NCBI GenBank assembly: GCA_045130665.1
Contig: JBGUQC010000004.1
Coordinates: 372,001 to 436,000 of the forward strand
Direction of reading: 5' to 3'
DNA length: 64,000 bases
Source of the DNA: RGIG8124 sp045130665
GTDB lineage: Bacteria > Bacillota > Clostridia > Christensenellales > CAG-917
The translations under genes were made by a program, and so were the position numbers. Below, one piece after another: positions 7,403 to 16,300 of the stretch; the first letter of the stretch is position 1; each line of letters starts with the position of its first letter. The notes under the pieces are model-generated. The model was not told the DNA's origin. It saw nothing but the letters and a program-made list of their open reading frames with translations, and searched no databases.

Positions 7403-8008
7403 ATGAGATCAAAAAGTACTCGATTAATGACCGATATAGTAGCATATATAGACATCCGTTTTTCACAAGATAACAAGGTTCCAACTATGCAAGAAATTGC
7501 AGACCATTTTGGAATGACAAAAGGTGGTGTTTGCCAATATATAAAAGTAATGATTGAAAGAGGTCTCATTGAAAAAGATAATGGCGCTAGAGGGTTAGTT
7601 ACACCTAATATGAAAAAAATACAAATGAGTACATCAACTGTCCCAATTATTGGTAATGTTGCATGTGGCACTCCAGTTTTAGCTGAAGAGAATGTAGAAT
7701 CAATTGTTACTCTTCCCCGTGAATTAACTGGAAGAGGAAGTTTTTATCTTTTGAGAGCCTATGGTGATTCAATGATAGATGCTGGAATAAATGATGGAGA
7801 TTTAGTTTTAGTTCAAAAAACGAATAAGGCTAAAGATGGTCAAATAGTAGTTGCTCTAGTAGATAATGAAACAACTTTAAAAAGATTATACTTTGATACA
7901 ACTAATGACAAGATAATTCTCCATCCAGAAAATAAAACAATGGAAGATATAATTCTTGAAAAAATAGAAATTCAAGGTGTTGCTGTTAATGTTTTAAAGA
8001 AGCTTTAA
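7403..8008 (+). CDS. LexA-type SOS repressor (autocleaving)
   Basis: From the ATG at 7403 (AAGGAG 6 nt upstream) the protein has 201 residues, the usual LexA length; longer frames to 7304 lack a binding site. Residues 1-65 form the winged helix (VPTMQEIADHFGMTKGGVCQYIKVMIERGLIE), and residues 80-200 the S24 latent protease. Visible catalytic residues are S123 in GDSM and K160 in TTLKR; the cleavage site appears to be C88-G89 (NVACGTP) in place of the classical Ala-Gly. It is divergent from the recombinase with an SOS-like box in its own promoter, suggesting DNA damage derepresses the element. It could instead be the host's own LexA captured by the element; no other copy is in view. Confidence 0.85.
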   Translation: MRSKSTRLMTDIVAYIDIRFSQDNKVPTMQEIADHFGMTKGGVCQYIKVMIERGLIEKDNGARGLVTPNMKKIQMSTSTVPIIGNVACGTPVLAEENVESIVTLPRELTGRGSFYLLRAYGDSMIDAGINDGDLVLVQKTNKAKDGQIVVALVDNETTLKRLYFDTTNDKIILHPENKTMEDIILEKIEIQGVAVNVLKKL

Positions 8009-8054
8009 AATCTTTGTAAAATTTCCTTTTGTATAAATATGCATGGCCGAAAAT

Positions 8055-8265
8055 TGGCATTAAATTGGCATTATTTTTTTAGAAAAATTAGTGAAAGAAA
8101 GAAAAGTTATTTGGTAAAAAGTAAATAAATATTCAAAATTGATTTAAGTTAATGCATAAAACATCTAAAACGAAAGTAATTTATTCATTTTTAATTTATT
8201 TTTATAAATTTTATGAACTCCTAAGCGGGCTGTCGACGGTTCGATTCCGCCCACGAACGCCAAAA
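8055..8265 (+). repeat. Long direct repeat, copy A (contains attR-like tRNA fragment)
   Basis: This stretch aligns without gaps to 9055-9265 at an offset of exactly 1000 bp. Best-conserved parts are tggcattaaattggcatta (8055-8073), the block around 8112-8162, and 8215-8265 (identical). It marks the end of one integrated element. The frame crossing it at 8152-8352 is not treated as a gene. Confidence 0.88.
8218..8262 (+). other. Attachment-site remnant: 3' part of tRNA-Arg(CCT), copy A
   Basis: The 45 bases run from the anticodon loop (C T CCT A A) through the 3' anticodon stem (gcggg), variable loop, T arm with TTCGATT, acceptor 3' strand (cacgaac), discriminator G and encoded CCA. The 5' half of a tRNA is absent, so it is not functional. 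One A.C mismatch is present in the T stem. tRNA-Arg 3' ends are frequent integration targets, and anticodon-loop-to-CCA is a typical att core. Confidence 0.82.
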
Positions 8266-8290
8266 ACCGTTTCTTATCGAAGCGGTTTTA
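8263..8290 (+). terminator. Hairpin after tRNA-Arg remnant A
   Basis: aaaaccg ... cggtttt forms a stem around tttcttatcgaag, followed by a T-rich stretch. Its position right after CCA is where a tRNA terminator would be expected. Confidence 0.5.
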
Positions 8291-8351
8291 TTTATTCTCT
8301 CCTGTTAAATTATCTAATACAGATATTACTTTTTCTTGAGTATCAGGAATA

Positions 8352-8388
8352 AAATGTGCTAAAACATCAAGCTAAGAAAGGTAAAAAA
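8352..8388. repeat. 37-bp perfect direct repeat, copy 2
   Basis: Identical to 4473-4509. It abuts the stop codon of the SHOCT gene (8389) on the minus strand, just as copy 1 follows the HhH gene. In the + frame it again reads NVLKHQAKKGKK, here preceded by a stop codon. Confidence 0.9.
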
Positions 8389-8958
8389 CTATAGAGACAG
8401 TATCTCTTTTTTCTTGGCATCATATTCTTCAGGTGTAATTATTCCTTCATCTAATAATTGCTTATATTTTCTAACTTCTTCAAATTTATCTGCTGGAATG
8501 TTATTTTGTTTTTCTTTATCTTTTGGTTTTTCTAATCTTATACCTTTTGCAAAATAACACAATGAAGCAATCAATAATGGTAAACATACAAATATTAAAC
8601 TTGCACCAGGAATTAAAAAACCAAAATAAACCCAATCCCAATCAACATTTAAATGGTCAAATTCATAACTTGCAGGTTCGACAATAAAACAAGCAATACT
8701 TAAAATAATCGAACCTATTAGCAGTTTAAATTTTTCATCTTTCCCAGCAATACATAAAGCAAATGCTATGATTAGAACAACTAAGCCGGATCCAGGCATT
8801 ATCGCACAATCTGGACGTTCAATATATCTTACATATCCGTTATATGTATATGTTTCTATCATAGTAAAAGAAATTATTGTTCCTGCGACAATAAATGTTA
8901 ATGCAATTGACATAAGAACTATGTAAGCAATCCTCATTTGTTTTAATCTTTTTTCCAT
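8389..8958 (-). CDS. Four-helix membrane protein with C-terminal SHOCT domain
   Basis: The 189-residue protein has hydrophobic segments at about 10-32, 54-71, 78-94 and 110-137, a charged linker, and a C-terminal SHOCT motif (~165-189: YKQLLDEGIITPEEYDAKKKEIL). SHOCT is a short helical oligomerisation module common at the end of small membrane proteins of Gram-positive bacteria and their phages; no enzymatic role is known. AGAGG precedes the ATG. It is the only gene between the tandem att sites and is a cargo gene of unknown benefit. Confidence 0.75.
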   Translation of the reverse strand: MEKRLKQMRIAYIVLMSIALTFIVAGTIISFTMIETYTYNGYVRYIERPDCAIMPGSGLVVLIIAFALCIAGKDEKFKLLIGSIILSIACFIVEPASYEFDHLNVDWDWVYFGFLIPGASLIFVCLPLLIASLCYFAKGIRLEKPKDKEKQNNIPADKFEEVRKYKQLLDEGIITPEEYDAKKKEILSL

Positions 8959-9054
8959 AATTACCTCTAATATAAATATTATCTTATTATATTTTATTAA
9001 TCAAGAAGTTAAATAAATGTCTATTAAAGGAATTGTTATTAGTATTATTAAAAG

Positions 9055-9265
9055 TGGCATTAAATTGGCATTATTTTGAGAGAACAATTAGTTTAGAATA
9101 GCAAAGTTATTTGACAAAAAGTAAATAAATATTCAAAATTGATTTAAGTTAATGCATAAAACTTGCGGAACAAAAGATATTTATTCATTTATAATATATT
9201 ATTATAAATGGTTCGAACTCCTAAGCGGGCTGTCGACGGTTCGATTCCGCCCACGAACGCCAAAA
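9055..9265 (+). repeat. Long direct repeat, copy B (contains attR-like tRNA fragment)
   Basis: Second copy of the repeat at 8055-8265, at an exact 1000-bp offset. It differs mainly in 9078-9103 and 9163-9214. It marks the junction with the downstream chromosome. Apart from this repeat and the terminator, the 8959-9296 interval holds nothing recognisable. Confidence 0.88.
9218..9262 (+). other. Attachment-site remnant: 3' part of tRNA-Arg(CCT), copy B
   Basis: Same 45-base anticodon-loop-to-CCA segment as copy A, without a 5' tRNA half. It is followed by A-rich sequence and the terminator shared with the esterase gene, so this is the probable element/chromosome boundary. Confidence 0.82.
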
Positions 9266-9296
9266 AAAAAGCGAGGTTTTATGCCTCGCTCTTTTA
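9263..9296. terminator. Bidirectional terminator at the chromosome boundary
   Basis: AGCGAGG-ttttat-(g)CCTCGCT is flanked by an A9 run on the left and CTTTT on the right. It directly follows the esterase stop on the minus strand and could also terminate the original tRNA-Arg transcript. Confidence 0.75.
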
Positions 9297-11144
9297 TTAT
9301 TCTTTTGTTGCCAGATAATCATCATACTCTTTCATCACCTGATACAAGAATGCAAATGGATCATCTATCATGGAAACATTGTCTCCAAATTCCATTATAT
9401 TATGCGTAGATGCAGACCATGGTGTCCATTCTGGAGCACCTTCATAGTTTGGATTGTCTGTCTTTATAAAATTCATAATGTATTTAGACATTTGATCTGA
9501 AAGTTTTAAGTCGGATTCGTCATATCTATATGGATGTGCTGAATTCTTTACATTGCCATACAAATAAATCATTTCACCGGAGTGCCATGTGCCGAGATAT
9601 CCATTCTCCTTTGTAAATACATATCTATATACTGTTTTTCCAGATGCTTCTGCAAGCGTAGACCAAGATTCATGTGGATAAACGAACCATCTTGTTGAAA
9701 TTACTTGGTTAAACATCTTATCTGCATCTTTATTGCTATTTATTTTTCCACTATATAAATCTAGTACCTTTTGAGCATAATCTCCCTCGAATCCATCCTC
9801 TATTCTCTCTTTGTAATTCTTAAGGTTGGTTAAGCCTTGGCCAGATAATAGTAATTGTGGGACTAAGAAACAGTCTGCCTCATTTAAGTTTACACCATTT
9901 AGTAATATTTCCTCGTTTTGCTCGCCATCTCTATATACTTCGTATGGAGTCTTTGGGAATACATATGGATCATCATAAGATAATGCTGAGTTTTCATACT
10001 TAGTCTTTATAAGTTCTTCTGCTGGAAGTAATCTTAATTCTTGAAGTGTGGACACCTTGAACTCTTTCTTTATCTCATTGCCCATTTCAATGGCTTCAGA
10101 TTGCTTTCTACCAGTGTGTGGTGGAACTTGTATTGCAAGAGATGAAGATTCACCTATTGCTTTCTTAAAATAGCCATGAGCAAGTGGTGTTGTACAAAGT
10201 GCAGAAACAGATGAAGAACCCGCGGATTCTCCTGCAATTGTTACATTTGTTTTATCTCCACCGAATGCTGCTATATTATCTTGAACCCATTTAAGTGATT
10301 TTACTTGGTCTAAAAGTCCATAGTTTCCCGTGGTATGATTTGGAGATTCTGCCTTTAATTCATCAAGTCCGAAATAACCAAATACACCGAGTCTATATGC
10401 AACAGAGACAAAAACTATACCGTTCTTTGCAAACTCCTCACCTCTATAATCTGGATTGGATGTTTCTCCACTCATTAGTGAACCGCCGTGGAAGAAAACA
10501 AGAACTGGAGCACCTGCCGATACATTCTTTGGCTTAAATACATTTAGATATAAACAATCTTCACTCATTGGTTCGTTTGGAGTTGATGTTAAATTGACTC
10601 TCCATTGTTTCTCTAAATATACATCTATAAATGAACTAATAAATGCATTGTCTGCTGCTTGCATAGCACGAGGTGCAAAGTATGAACAATCTTTGATGCC
10701 ATCCCATGATTCAACATCTTGAGGCTCTTTCCATCTTAGTTCACCAACAGGAGCTTTTGCATATGGAATACCAGCATATATCTCAACATCTCCTTCCTCA
10801 TTAACTAATCCTTGGATTTGTCCACCTTCAACAGTAACTATTTCTGTTCTAGTAGTATTTCCTGTTGCTGCAATTAAAGGCTGTGTGATTGGGCCAGAAA
10901 CCATAATCATGACAACAACCAATGTAAGAGAAACTACTATGTCTATTAGCTTCACCCACCATCTTTGTTTAATAAAGAAGAATATAGACACAACTAGTCC
11001 AGTATAGAAAAAAAGTGCAAGGACAACTCCAAACACACGAATGTTCATCATGTCTATAAAGAATATAACAGCAACATATCCAATTGCAGAAAGTATGCAA
11101 TGGATAATTAAATACGCTAATTGGCCTTTGGATAAATCTTTCAT
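9297..11144 (-). CDS. Membrane-anchored type-B carboxylesterase
   Basis: The 615-residue protein has three hydrophobic segments at about 10-30, 35-57 and 65-84, then a complete carboxylesterase type B / para-nitrobenzyl esterase domain from ~103. Visible are EIYAGIPYAKAPVGELRW, SEDCLYLNVF, the oxyanion-hole FHGG (218-221) and the nucleophile elbow GESAG with S307. It should hydrolyse carboxylic esters, with the domain probably displayed outside the membrane. Members usually have a signal peptide or none, so the polytopic N-terminal anchor is unusual. AAAGGAG precedes the ATG. It starts 13 bp after the Old-Yellow-Enzyme-type gene, so the pair form an operon; the natural substrate is unknown. 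Confidence 0.85.
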   Translation of the reverse strand: MKDLSKGQLAYLIIHCILSAIGYVAVIFFIDMMNIRVFGVVLALFFYTGLVVSIFFFIKQRWWVKLIDIVVSLTLVVVMIMVSGPITQPLIAATGNTTRTEIVTVEGGQIQGLVNEEGDVEIYAGIPYAKAPVGELRWKEPQDVESWDGIKDCSYFAPRAMQAADNAFISSFIDVYLEKQWRVNLTSTPNEPMSEDCLYLNVFKPKNVSAGAPVLVFFHGGSLMSGETSNPDYRGEEFAKNGIVFVSVAYRLGVFGYFGLDELKAESPNHTTGNYGLLDQVKSLKWVQDNIAAFGGDKTNVTIAGESAGSSSVSALCTTPLAHGYFKKAIGESSSLAIQVPPHTGRKQSEAIEMGNEIKKEFKVSTLQELRLLPAEELIKTKYENSALSYDDPYVFPKTPYEVYRDGEQNEEILLNGVNLNEADCFLVPQLLLSGQGLTNLKNYKERIEDGFEGDYAQKVLDLYSGKINSNKDADKMFNQVISTRWFVYPHESWSTLAEASGKTVYRYVFTKENGYLGTWHSGEMIYLYGNVKNSAHPYRYDESDLKLSDQMSKYIMNFIKTDNPNYEGAPEWTPWSASTHNIMEFGDNVSMIDDPFAFLYQVMKEYDDYLATKE

Positions 11145-11157
11145 TTTAATCTCCTTT

Positions 11158-13209
11158 TTAGATCTTCATTGCAACATCCCAAGCCTTCCATATTACTGTC
11201 CTTAAGTTACCTACTTTATTGCAATCTCCTACTAAATTGTGTTCTCCATCTAATGCTGGTTTACTGACATAACCGACAGATAAAATGCTAGAATCGCATG
11301 ATAAAGTCAATTTTTCACCAGATTTTTCAACAATTTCAACACTATCTGGATTTATTTTTTCTACCTTTGCATTAAGATAAACTGGTACCTTATTTACCTC
11401 GAAGAAGTCCCTTAAATAACTTGAGTTAGCAAGGCATACTCCTCTAATAGCAATAAGGTCGTCTTTCATTTCAACGATGGTTGGTTTCTTACCTTTGTGA
11501 TATAGATCATATGCTATTTCACAACCTGTTAAACCTCCACCAATAATAACTACATTATCTCCGACTGGTTTTTTGCCGAGTAAATACTCTATAGCTTCAA
11601 CTGTATTCTCTACTCCTGGTGTACGAATCTTTCTTGCTGTTGCACCAGTAGCAACAATATAGTCATCATAGTCTTTAATATCGTCTAATGACTTAATCTC
11701 AGTATTGTATTTAATCTCTACACCAAGATCTGCCATTTCTTTTTTGTACCATTCAATAAGGTCTCTATCCTTCTCTTTGAAATATGGTGCAGCAGCTGGA
11801 ATAAATGCGCCACCTAATACATCACTCTTTTCAAAGATAGTTGGTTTGTGTCCACGTAGTGCTAATACTCTTGCACTTTCTAATCCACCAATACCCCCAC
11901 CTATAATTGCAATCTTCTTAGATGTCTTAGCTTTAACAATCTTGTATTTTTTAGATTGCATTGTTTCTGGATTAAGTGCACAACGAGCCATTCCAGCGTT
12001 ATCTGATAATGTTTGGTCGTTTGCAACTCCTTTATAGTGAGCCATATTGAAACATGCGTTATGGCAACAAATACATGGTCTAATTGCTTTGAGATCATCA
12101 TTCATGAGTTTTGTTACCCACTCTGGATCTGCGAGGAATTGACGTGCAACTCCCATAGCATCAATTTTTCCTTCCTCCACTGCTTTTGCACCTACATCTG
12201 GTTCCATTCTACCTGCACAAACTACTGGAATATCTACATATTTCTTTATTTCTGCAACATCTTGTAAGTTACAGTTTTGTGGCATATACGCTGGTGGATG
12301 TGCCCAATACCATGCATCATATGTTCCGTTATCACAGTTGAGCATATCATAGCCTGCATCTTGTAAGAACTTTGCAGCCCATTTACTCTCTTCCATATCT
12401 CTACCTACTTCTTCATAGTCTTCGCCTGGAATTGCACCCTTTCCGAAGCCTTTTGTCTTAGAGATAACTGAATATCTTAGTGAAACTGGGAAATCTTTTC
12501 CACAAACTTCTTTAATTGCTTTAACAATTTCTGCTGGGAATCTGTATCTATTTTCTAGGGAGCCACCATACTCATCTTCCCTTTGGTTTGTATACTTCAT
12601 TGTGAATTGATCTAATAAATATCCTTCGTGAACTGCGTGGATTTCAACACCATCTACGCCTGCATCTTTAATTAATTTTGCTGTTTTTGCAAATGCATCA
12701 ATAAGTTCATGAATTTCATCTATTGTTAAAGGTCTAGAATAAACTGAATCATACCATCTATTTGGTGTGTGTGATGCAGATGCGGTTAGATAGTCTACAT
12801 TTAAAATAGGTTTCATGAGCGTACCTAAAGCCTTATTTTCGCTCATTTTTACCATTAAATCGTTTATAGCTAAGCTTCTTCCAAATCCTGCTGTAAGCTG
12901 AATAAATAACTTTGCACCAGTCTTGTGGAATTCTTCCATAAACTCTTTGAGTTTTTTAAACTTACCCTTGCCTTTGTATAGCCATTTGCCGAATAATAGA
13001 TCTCTAATTGGTGCTATACCAGGAAGAATTAAACCAACATTATTCTTGGCTCTTTCTAAAAGAAAGTTGGCTGATTCCTTGTCAAAATGGTTAGGTTCCA
13101 TCCATCCAAAAATAGATGTACCACCCATTGAAGTCATGACAATTCTGTTTTTGATTTCTACATTACCAATTTTCCATGGTGTAAATAAAGGATTATACTT
13201 TTGATCCAT
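11158..13209 (-). CDS. Old Yellow Enzyme-type NADH:flavin oxidoreductase / enoate reductase
   Basis: The 683-residue protein has the two-part layout of 2,4-dienoyl-CoA reductase, enoate reductase and BaiCD/BaiH enzymes: an FMN-binding TIM barrel (1-~370), a [4Fe-4S] site with C379, C382 and C386 and a further Cys at 410, then an FAD/NAD(P)H module from ~430 (IAIIGGGIGGLESARVLALRGH; VVIIGGGLTGCEIAYDL). Electrons pass from NAD(P)H through FAD and the cluster to FMN, which reduces activated C=C bonds. Barrel residues EIHAVHEGYLLDQF and YGGSLENRYRFP are in place. The substrate (enoate, dienoyl-CoA, steroid or other) cannot be read from sequence. Co-transcription with an esterase could mean ester substrates are first cleaved. 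Confidence 0.88.
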   Translation of the reverse strand: MDQKYNPLFTPWKIGNVEIKNRIVMTSMGGTSIFGWMEPNHFDKESANFLLERAKNNVGLILPGIAPIRDLLFGKWLYKGKGKFKKLKEFMEEFHKTGAKLFIQLTAGFGRSLAINDLMVKMSENKALGTLMKPILNVDYLTASASHTPNRWYDSVYSRPLTIDEIHELIDAFAKTAKLIKDAGVDGVEIHAVHEGYLLDQFTMKYTNQREDEYGGSLENRYRFPAEIVKAIKEVCGKDFPVSLRYSVISKTKGFGKGAIPGEDYEEVGRDMEESKWAAKFLQDAGYDMLNCDNGTYDAWYWAHPPAYMPQNCNLQDVAEIKKYVDIPVVCAGRMEPDVGAKAVEEGKIDAMGVARQFLADPEWVTKLMNDDLKAIRPCICCHNACFNMAHYKGVANDQTLSDNAGMARCALNPETMQSKKYKIVKAKTSKKIAIIGGGIGGLESARVLALRGHKPTIFEKSDVLGGAFIPAAAPYFKEKDRDLIEWYKKEMADLGVEIKYNTEIKSLDDIKDYDDYIVATGATARKIRTPGVENTVEAIEYLLGKKPVGDNVVIIGGGLTGCEIAYDLYHKGKKPTIVEMKDDLIAIRGVCLANSSYLRDFFEVNKVPVYLNAKVEKINPDSVEIVEKSGEKLTLSCDSSILSVGYVSKPALDGEHNLVGDCNKVGNLRTVIWKAWDVAMKI

Positions 13210-13325
13210 ACCTCAAACTCCCCTAAATTAAAGTTTTATACAAAAAATTATAGCACATAATTTTTTGTTATAAAAGAGTGAAATTATGTAGATTTATAAA
13301 GAAAAATAAATAAACAATAAAAATA

Positions 13326-13357
13326 AGAAGGCTTGAGATTATCAAACCTTCTTTTTC
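13326..13357. terminator. Terminator after the giant surface-protein gene
   Basis: aagaaggcttga ... tcaaaccttctt forms a stem with one mismatch, with T-rich sequence on both sides. It lies 20 bp beyond the stop at 13377. Confidence 0.65.
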
Positions 13358-13376
13358 ATTATTCTAACCGAATGAA

Positions 13377-16300
13377 TTAATCTTGATGACCAAAGACAAT
13401 GATGCTTGGATCACAGTCTCCATACCATGCTGAATTCCATCCTGATGGTTGAGATGCTGCTTTACAATTAATTGCTGATAATGACAAGCAACTATTGAAT
13501 GCTCCTTCGCCAATTGTTGTTACATTTGCTTGAATGAGAATTGATGTAATATTTGTCTCAGCAAATGCTCCATTTCCAATTGTTGTTACAAGATTTGTAT
13601 TTGGATTTGTAGATTGGAATGAACAACCATAGAATGCATAGTCTCCAATTTCTCTTAAGGAATTTCTGAATGTAAGCTTAATCTTTGATGCACCGTTTGT
13701 CATGAGATAGAATGCACCTTCTCCAATAATATCAACATCGTTAAACCAAGCTGTCTCGGAACAACCAAGAACTAATGTGTAGTTATCTCCCTCTGCATTC
13801 TTCTTCAATAAAGCTTTATGATCTCCTAATGTTGTTGTTGTGAGATATGTGCCACCATCATCTGCTGCAATACTTGTTATGCTATAACAAGATGCGAATG
13901 CATATGGAGCAAGTTCTGTTAATCTTGCAGGAACTGTTAAGCTCTTTAATGAGTAACAATTATAGAATGCATAACTATCTATAGTTAAATCTTCTGTTCC
14001 ATCTGTTGCAAATGTTAATGTCTTAAGATTTACCATATTAGCAAATGCATATTGACCAATGTACTCAATGTTCTTTGTGATTTCTAATGATTGAATTGCT
14101 GTACAACCATAGAATGCATTTTCTTCGATTGTTTCAACTAATGTTCCATATGTATTGTTGAATACAAGAGTAGACTTAACAGTTAATCTGTAGAATGCAT
14201 AAGATGCAACTATCTTAACATCTGTTGGAATTCTTGATGAATTTGTTCCAGCAATTACTGCCTTATTTCCGTTACCATCGTAATTCTTATCTACGATACT
14301 GCCATTTGCTACTTCGTATTTATCATTACCAACAAAGTTTATTGTTGTAAGCTTATTACAATAAGCGAAAATACCCTTACCTATTGATGTTACATTTGCT
14401 GGGAATGTTACCGTTGTAAGTTTTGTACAGCCATAGAATGCAAAATCTCCAATGCTGAAGTCTGCACTACGTGATACAATTTCAATAGATGTAATTGTTG
14501 TATTGTTCTTGAATACGTTGCTTGCCATTCCAACAATTGGTTTTCCTTCAAACAATTCTGGAACAACAATTGTATCTTTTGTTCTTGCAAGTCCAACGAT
14601 AATCCAACCTGTTCCATCTTGAGTTGCTGCAAAGTTAAATGCACCCACCCATTTTGCGTATAGGTCTATATGATCATCTTGAACTGTGATTGTTGCGCCA
14701 TCGTGATATACAATATCACCACTTGGACTTGTAGCCCAACCAACAAATGTGTAACTGATATTTACAAAATCATTTGCCTCAAATGTGTATGATGCGCCTG
14801 TATATGTTGTGCGTACCTTATCCGTGCCTGTTGAACCATCATTTGCATGATATGTAACATTTACTTGCCAACATGCTTCGTATGCACGATCTCCTACACT
14901 ACCAGAAACAATTGTTATTGTTGTTCTTGGATCTCCAACAATATTTGTACCGAGCCATCCTAAGAATGTATATCCTTCTCTTGATGGTGCTTCAATTGTT
15001 ATTGCCTCGGAAGACATGTAATAACCTGATGGGTTATTAGCACTGTTTGTACCGCCATGTAAATTATATGTGATTGAATATTCTTGTTCTTCAAATCTAG
15101 CTGTTAGGTTGACTAAATCACCAGTACGTTGATAAATACGAGTGATTTGTACACTACCAGCAAACCAACCTAAGAATCTGTATCCTGTTCTAGATAATGA
15201 GCCGAGTGTGATATCACTTTCAATGGTATATACTCTTGGATATGCAGAGTCTGGATCTACCTTTGTTCCTTCATTGAAGGAATATGAAATTGAATACTCG
15301 TGAATATTCCACTTAGCATATAATGTCTTGTTGCCATATGATCCATGTTCAATTGAGTCTATTCTTGAACTTGCTGTAAATGTTGATGTTGTATACCAAC
15401 CACCGAAGTCATAACCCAATTTTGTTGGAGTATTTAATGGTATAGTATCTGAAATCATCAAATATGATGTTGGGTTATTCTCTGCATTTGTTCCACCATT
15501 AAGTTCATACGTAATCGTGTATGTGTCATATCCCCAAATTGCATATAAGATATATAATGATTCCTCGCCCATGGTGTATGAGGCGCCATTAGCATATTGA
15601 ACTTCTCCATTAGGTGTTGTAGACCAACCCAAGAATCTATATCCATTTCTTGTAAACGTACAAGAAGTAATATTTGCACTTCTTGTTGCAGCAATAAACA
15701 TAGAATCCATCGTGCCAGTACCACCATTTGCATTGAATCTAAGTTCGTTAGTACTTGCTTCCCAAATTGCATATAATGCAACTGTTGAATCTGTTGGCAT
15801 TACGAATTCTGCCTCATCTTCATAAGCAACATTTCCTGATGCTGTTGTTGCCCAACCTGCAAATGAATAACCTGTTCTTGTGAATGTATTTGCTGGGAGG
15901 TTAATAACTGCTGCAGTATTAACTTTCAAGGTTTCCATGTCTCCACTTCCACCATTTGAATAGAATACGAGGTTATTTTGTTTTGGTGTCCATTGAGCAA
16001 AAATCTTTCTTGAACCCATTACACCCCATGTGCCAATACCGACACCATTTTCATCTGTGTATTTTGTTCCGCCTATTTCTGCTGAATACCAGCCTGAGAA
16101 TGTATATCCAGGTTTTGCATCTTCCTTAGGAACTAAGAGTGTGAATGCCTTTCCGTATAATACACGTTGTGATTTAACTGTGCTTCCACTTGTATCTTTT
16201 ACATCAAATTGATATTGAACTAAACATTCATATTCTTCTTGAGATGCTCCATTCCATCCTTCTGGCCAGTTTGGTGCAGTTTGTCTATTTGGAAGAACAA

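Larger units (their letters stand above)
1..9262. mobile_element. Integrated conjugative-type element(s), right-hand part
   Basis: This accessory block holds restriction-modification, PcfJ/PcfK-type plasmid genes, a serine recombinase, a LexA-type repressor and small orphan genes. It ends at two 3'-terminal copies of a tRNA-Arg gene (8218-8262, 9218-9262), the classic signature of elements that integrate into the 3' end of a tRNA gene. Housekeeping-type chromosome follows directly after the second copy. The left boundary, the intact tRNA gene, any tyrosine integrase, relaxase and type IV secretion genes are not in the window, so whether the element is a complete ICE cannot be judged. The serine recombinase may belong to a second element nested inside. 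Confidence 0.75.
8263..9262. mobile_element. 1.0-kb mini-element between tandem tRNA-Arg att sites
   Basis: The interval between the two tRNA-Arg remnants is exactly one repeat period. It carries a terminator-like hairpin, a copy of the 37-bp repeat, the SHOCT membrane protein gene and the second copy of the long repeat, but no integrase. It could be the relic of an earlier insertion, or a small passenger mobilised in trans by an integrase recognising the same att site. Confidence 0.55.

Noticed and set aside
6001..8008. Interpreting the recombinase/LexA block as a prophage
   Set aside because: No capsid, terminase, portal or tail genes are present; the neighbours are conjugative-element genes.
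8218..8262. Functional tRNA-Arg or tmRNA gene
   Set aside because: Only the 3' half is present; no sequence able to form the D arm or the 5' acceptor strand (GTTCGTG) precedes it, and the acceptor does not fit tmRNA.
8152..8352. 66-codon + frame across the tRNA-Arg remnant (and its counterpart at 9152-9409)
   Set aside because: Both run through the att repeats and tRNA sequence and have no ribosome binding site; their similarity comes from the DNA repeat.
11705..12037. Long antisense frames such as 11705-12037, 12923-13204 and 26043-26447
   Set aside because: They lie opposite well-supported genes, have no ribosome binding sites and their products look like reverse readings of coding sequence.
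14600..16250. DNA tandem repeats or a CRISPR-like array in the giant gene
   Set aside because: The periodicity is at protein level (InlB-type repeats of ~70 residues) with diverged DNA; no conserved repeat/spacer pattern.
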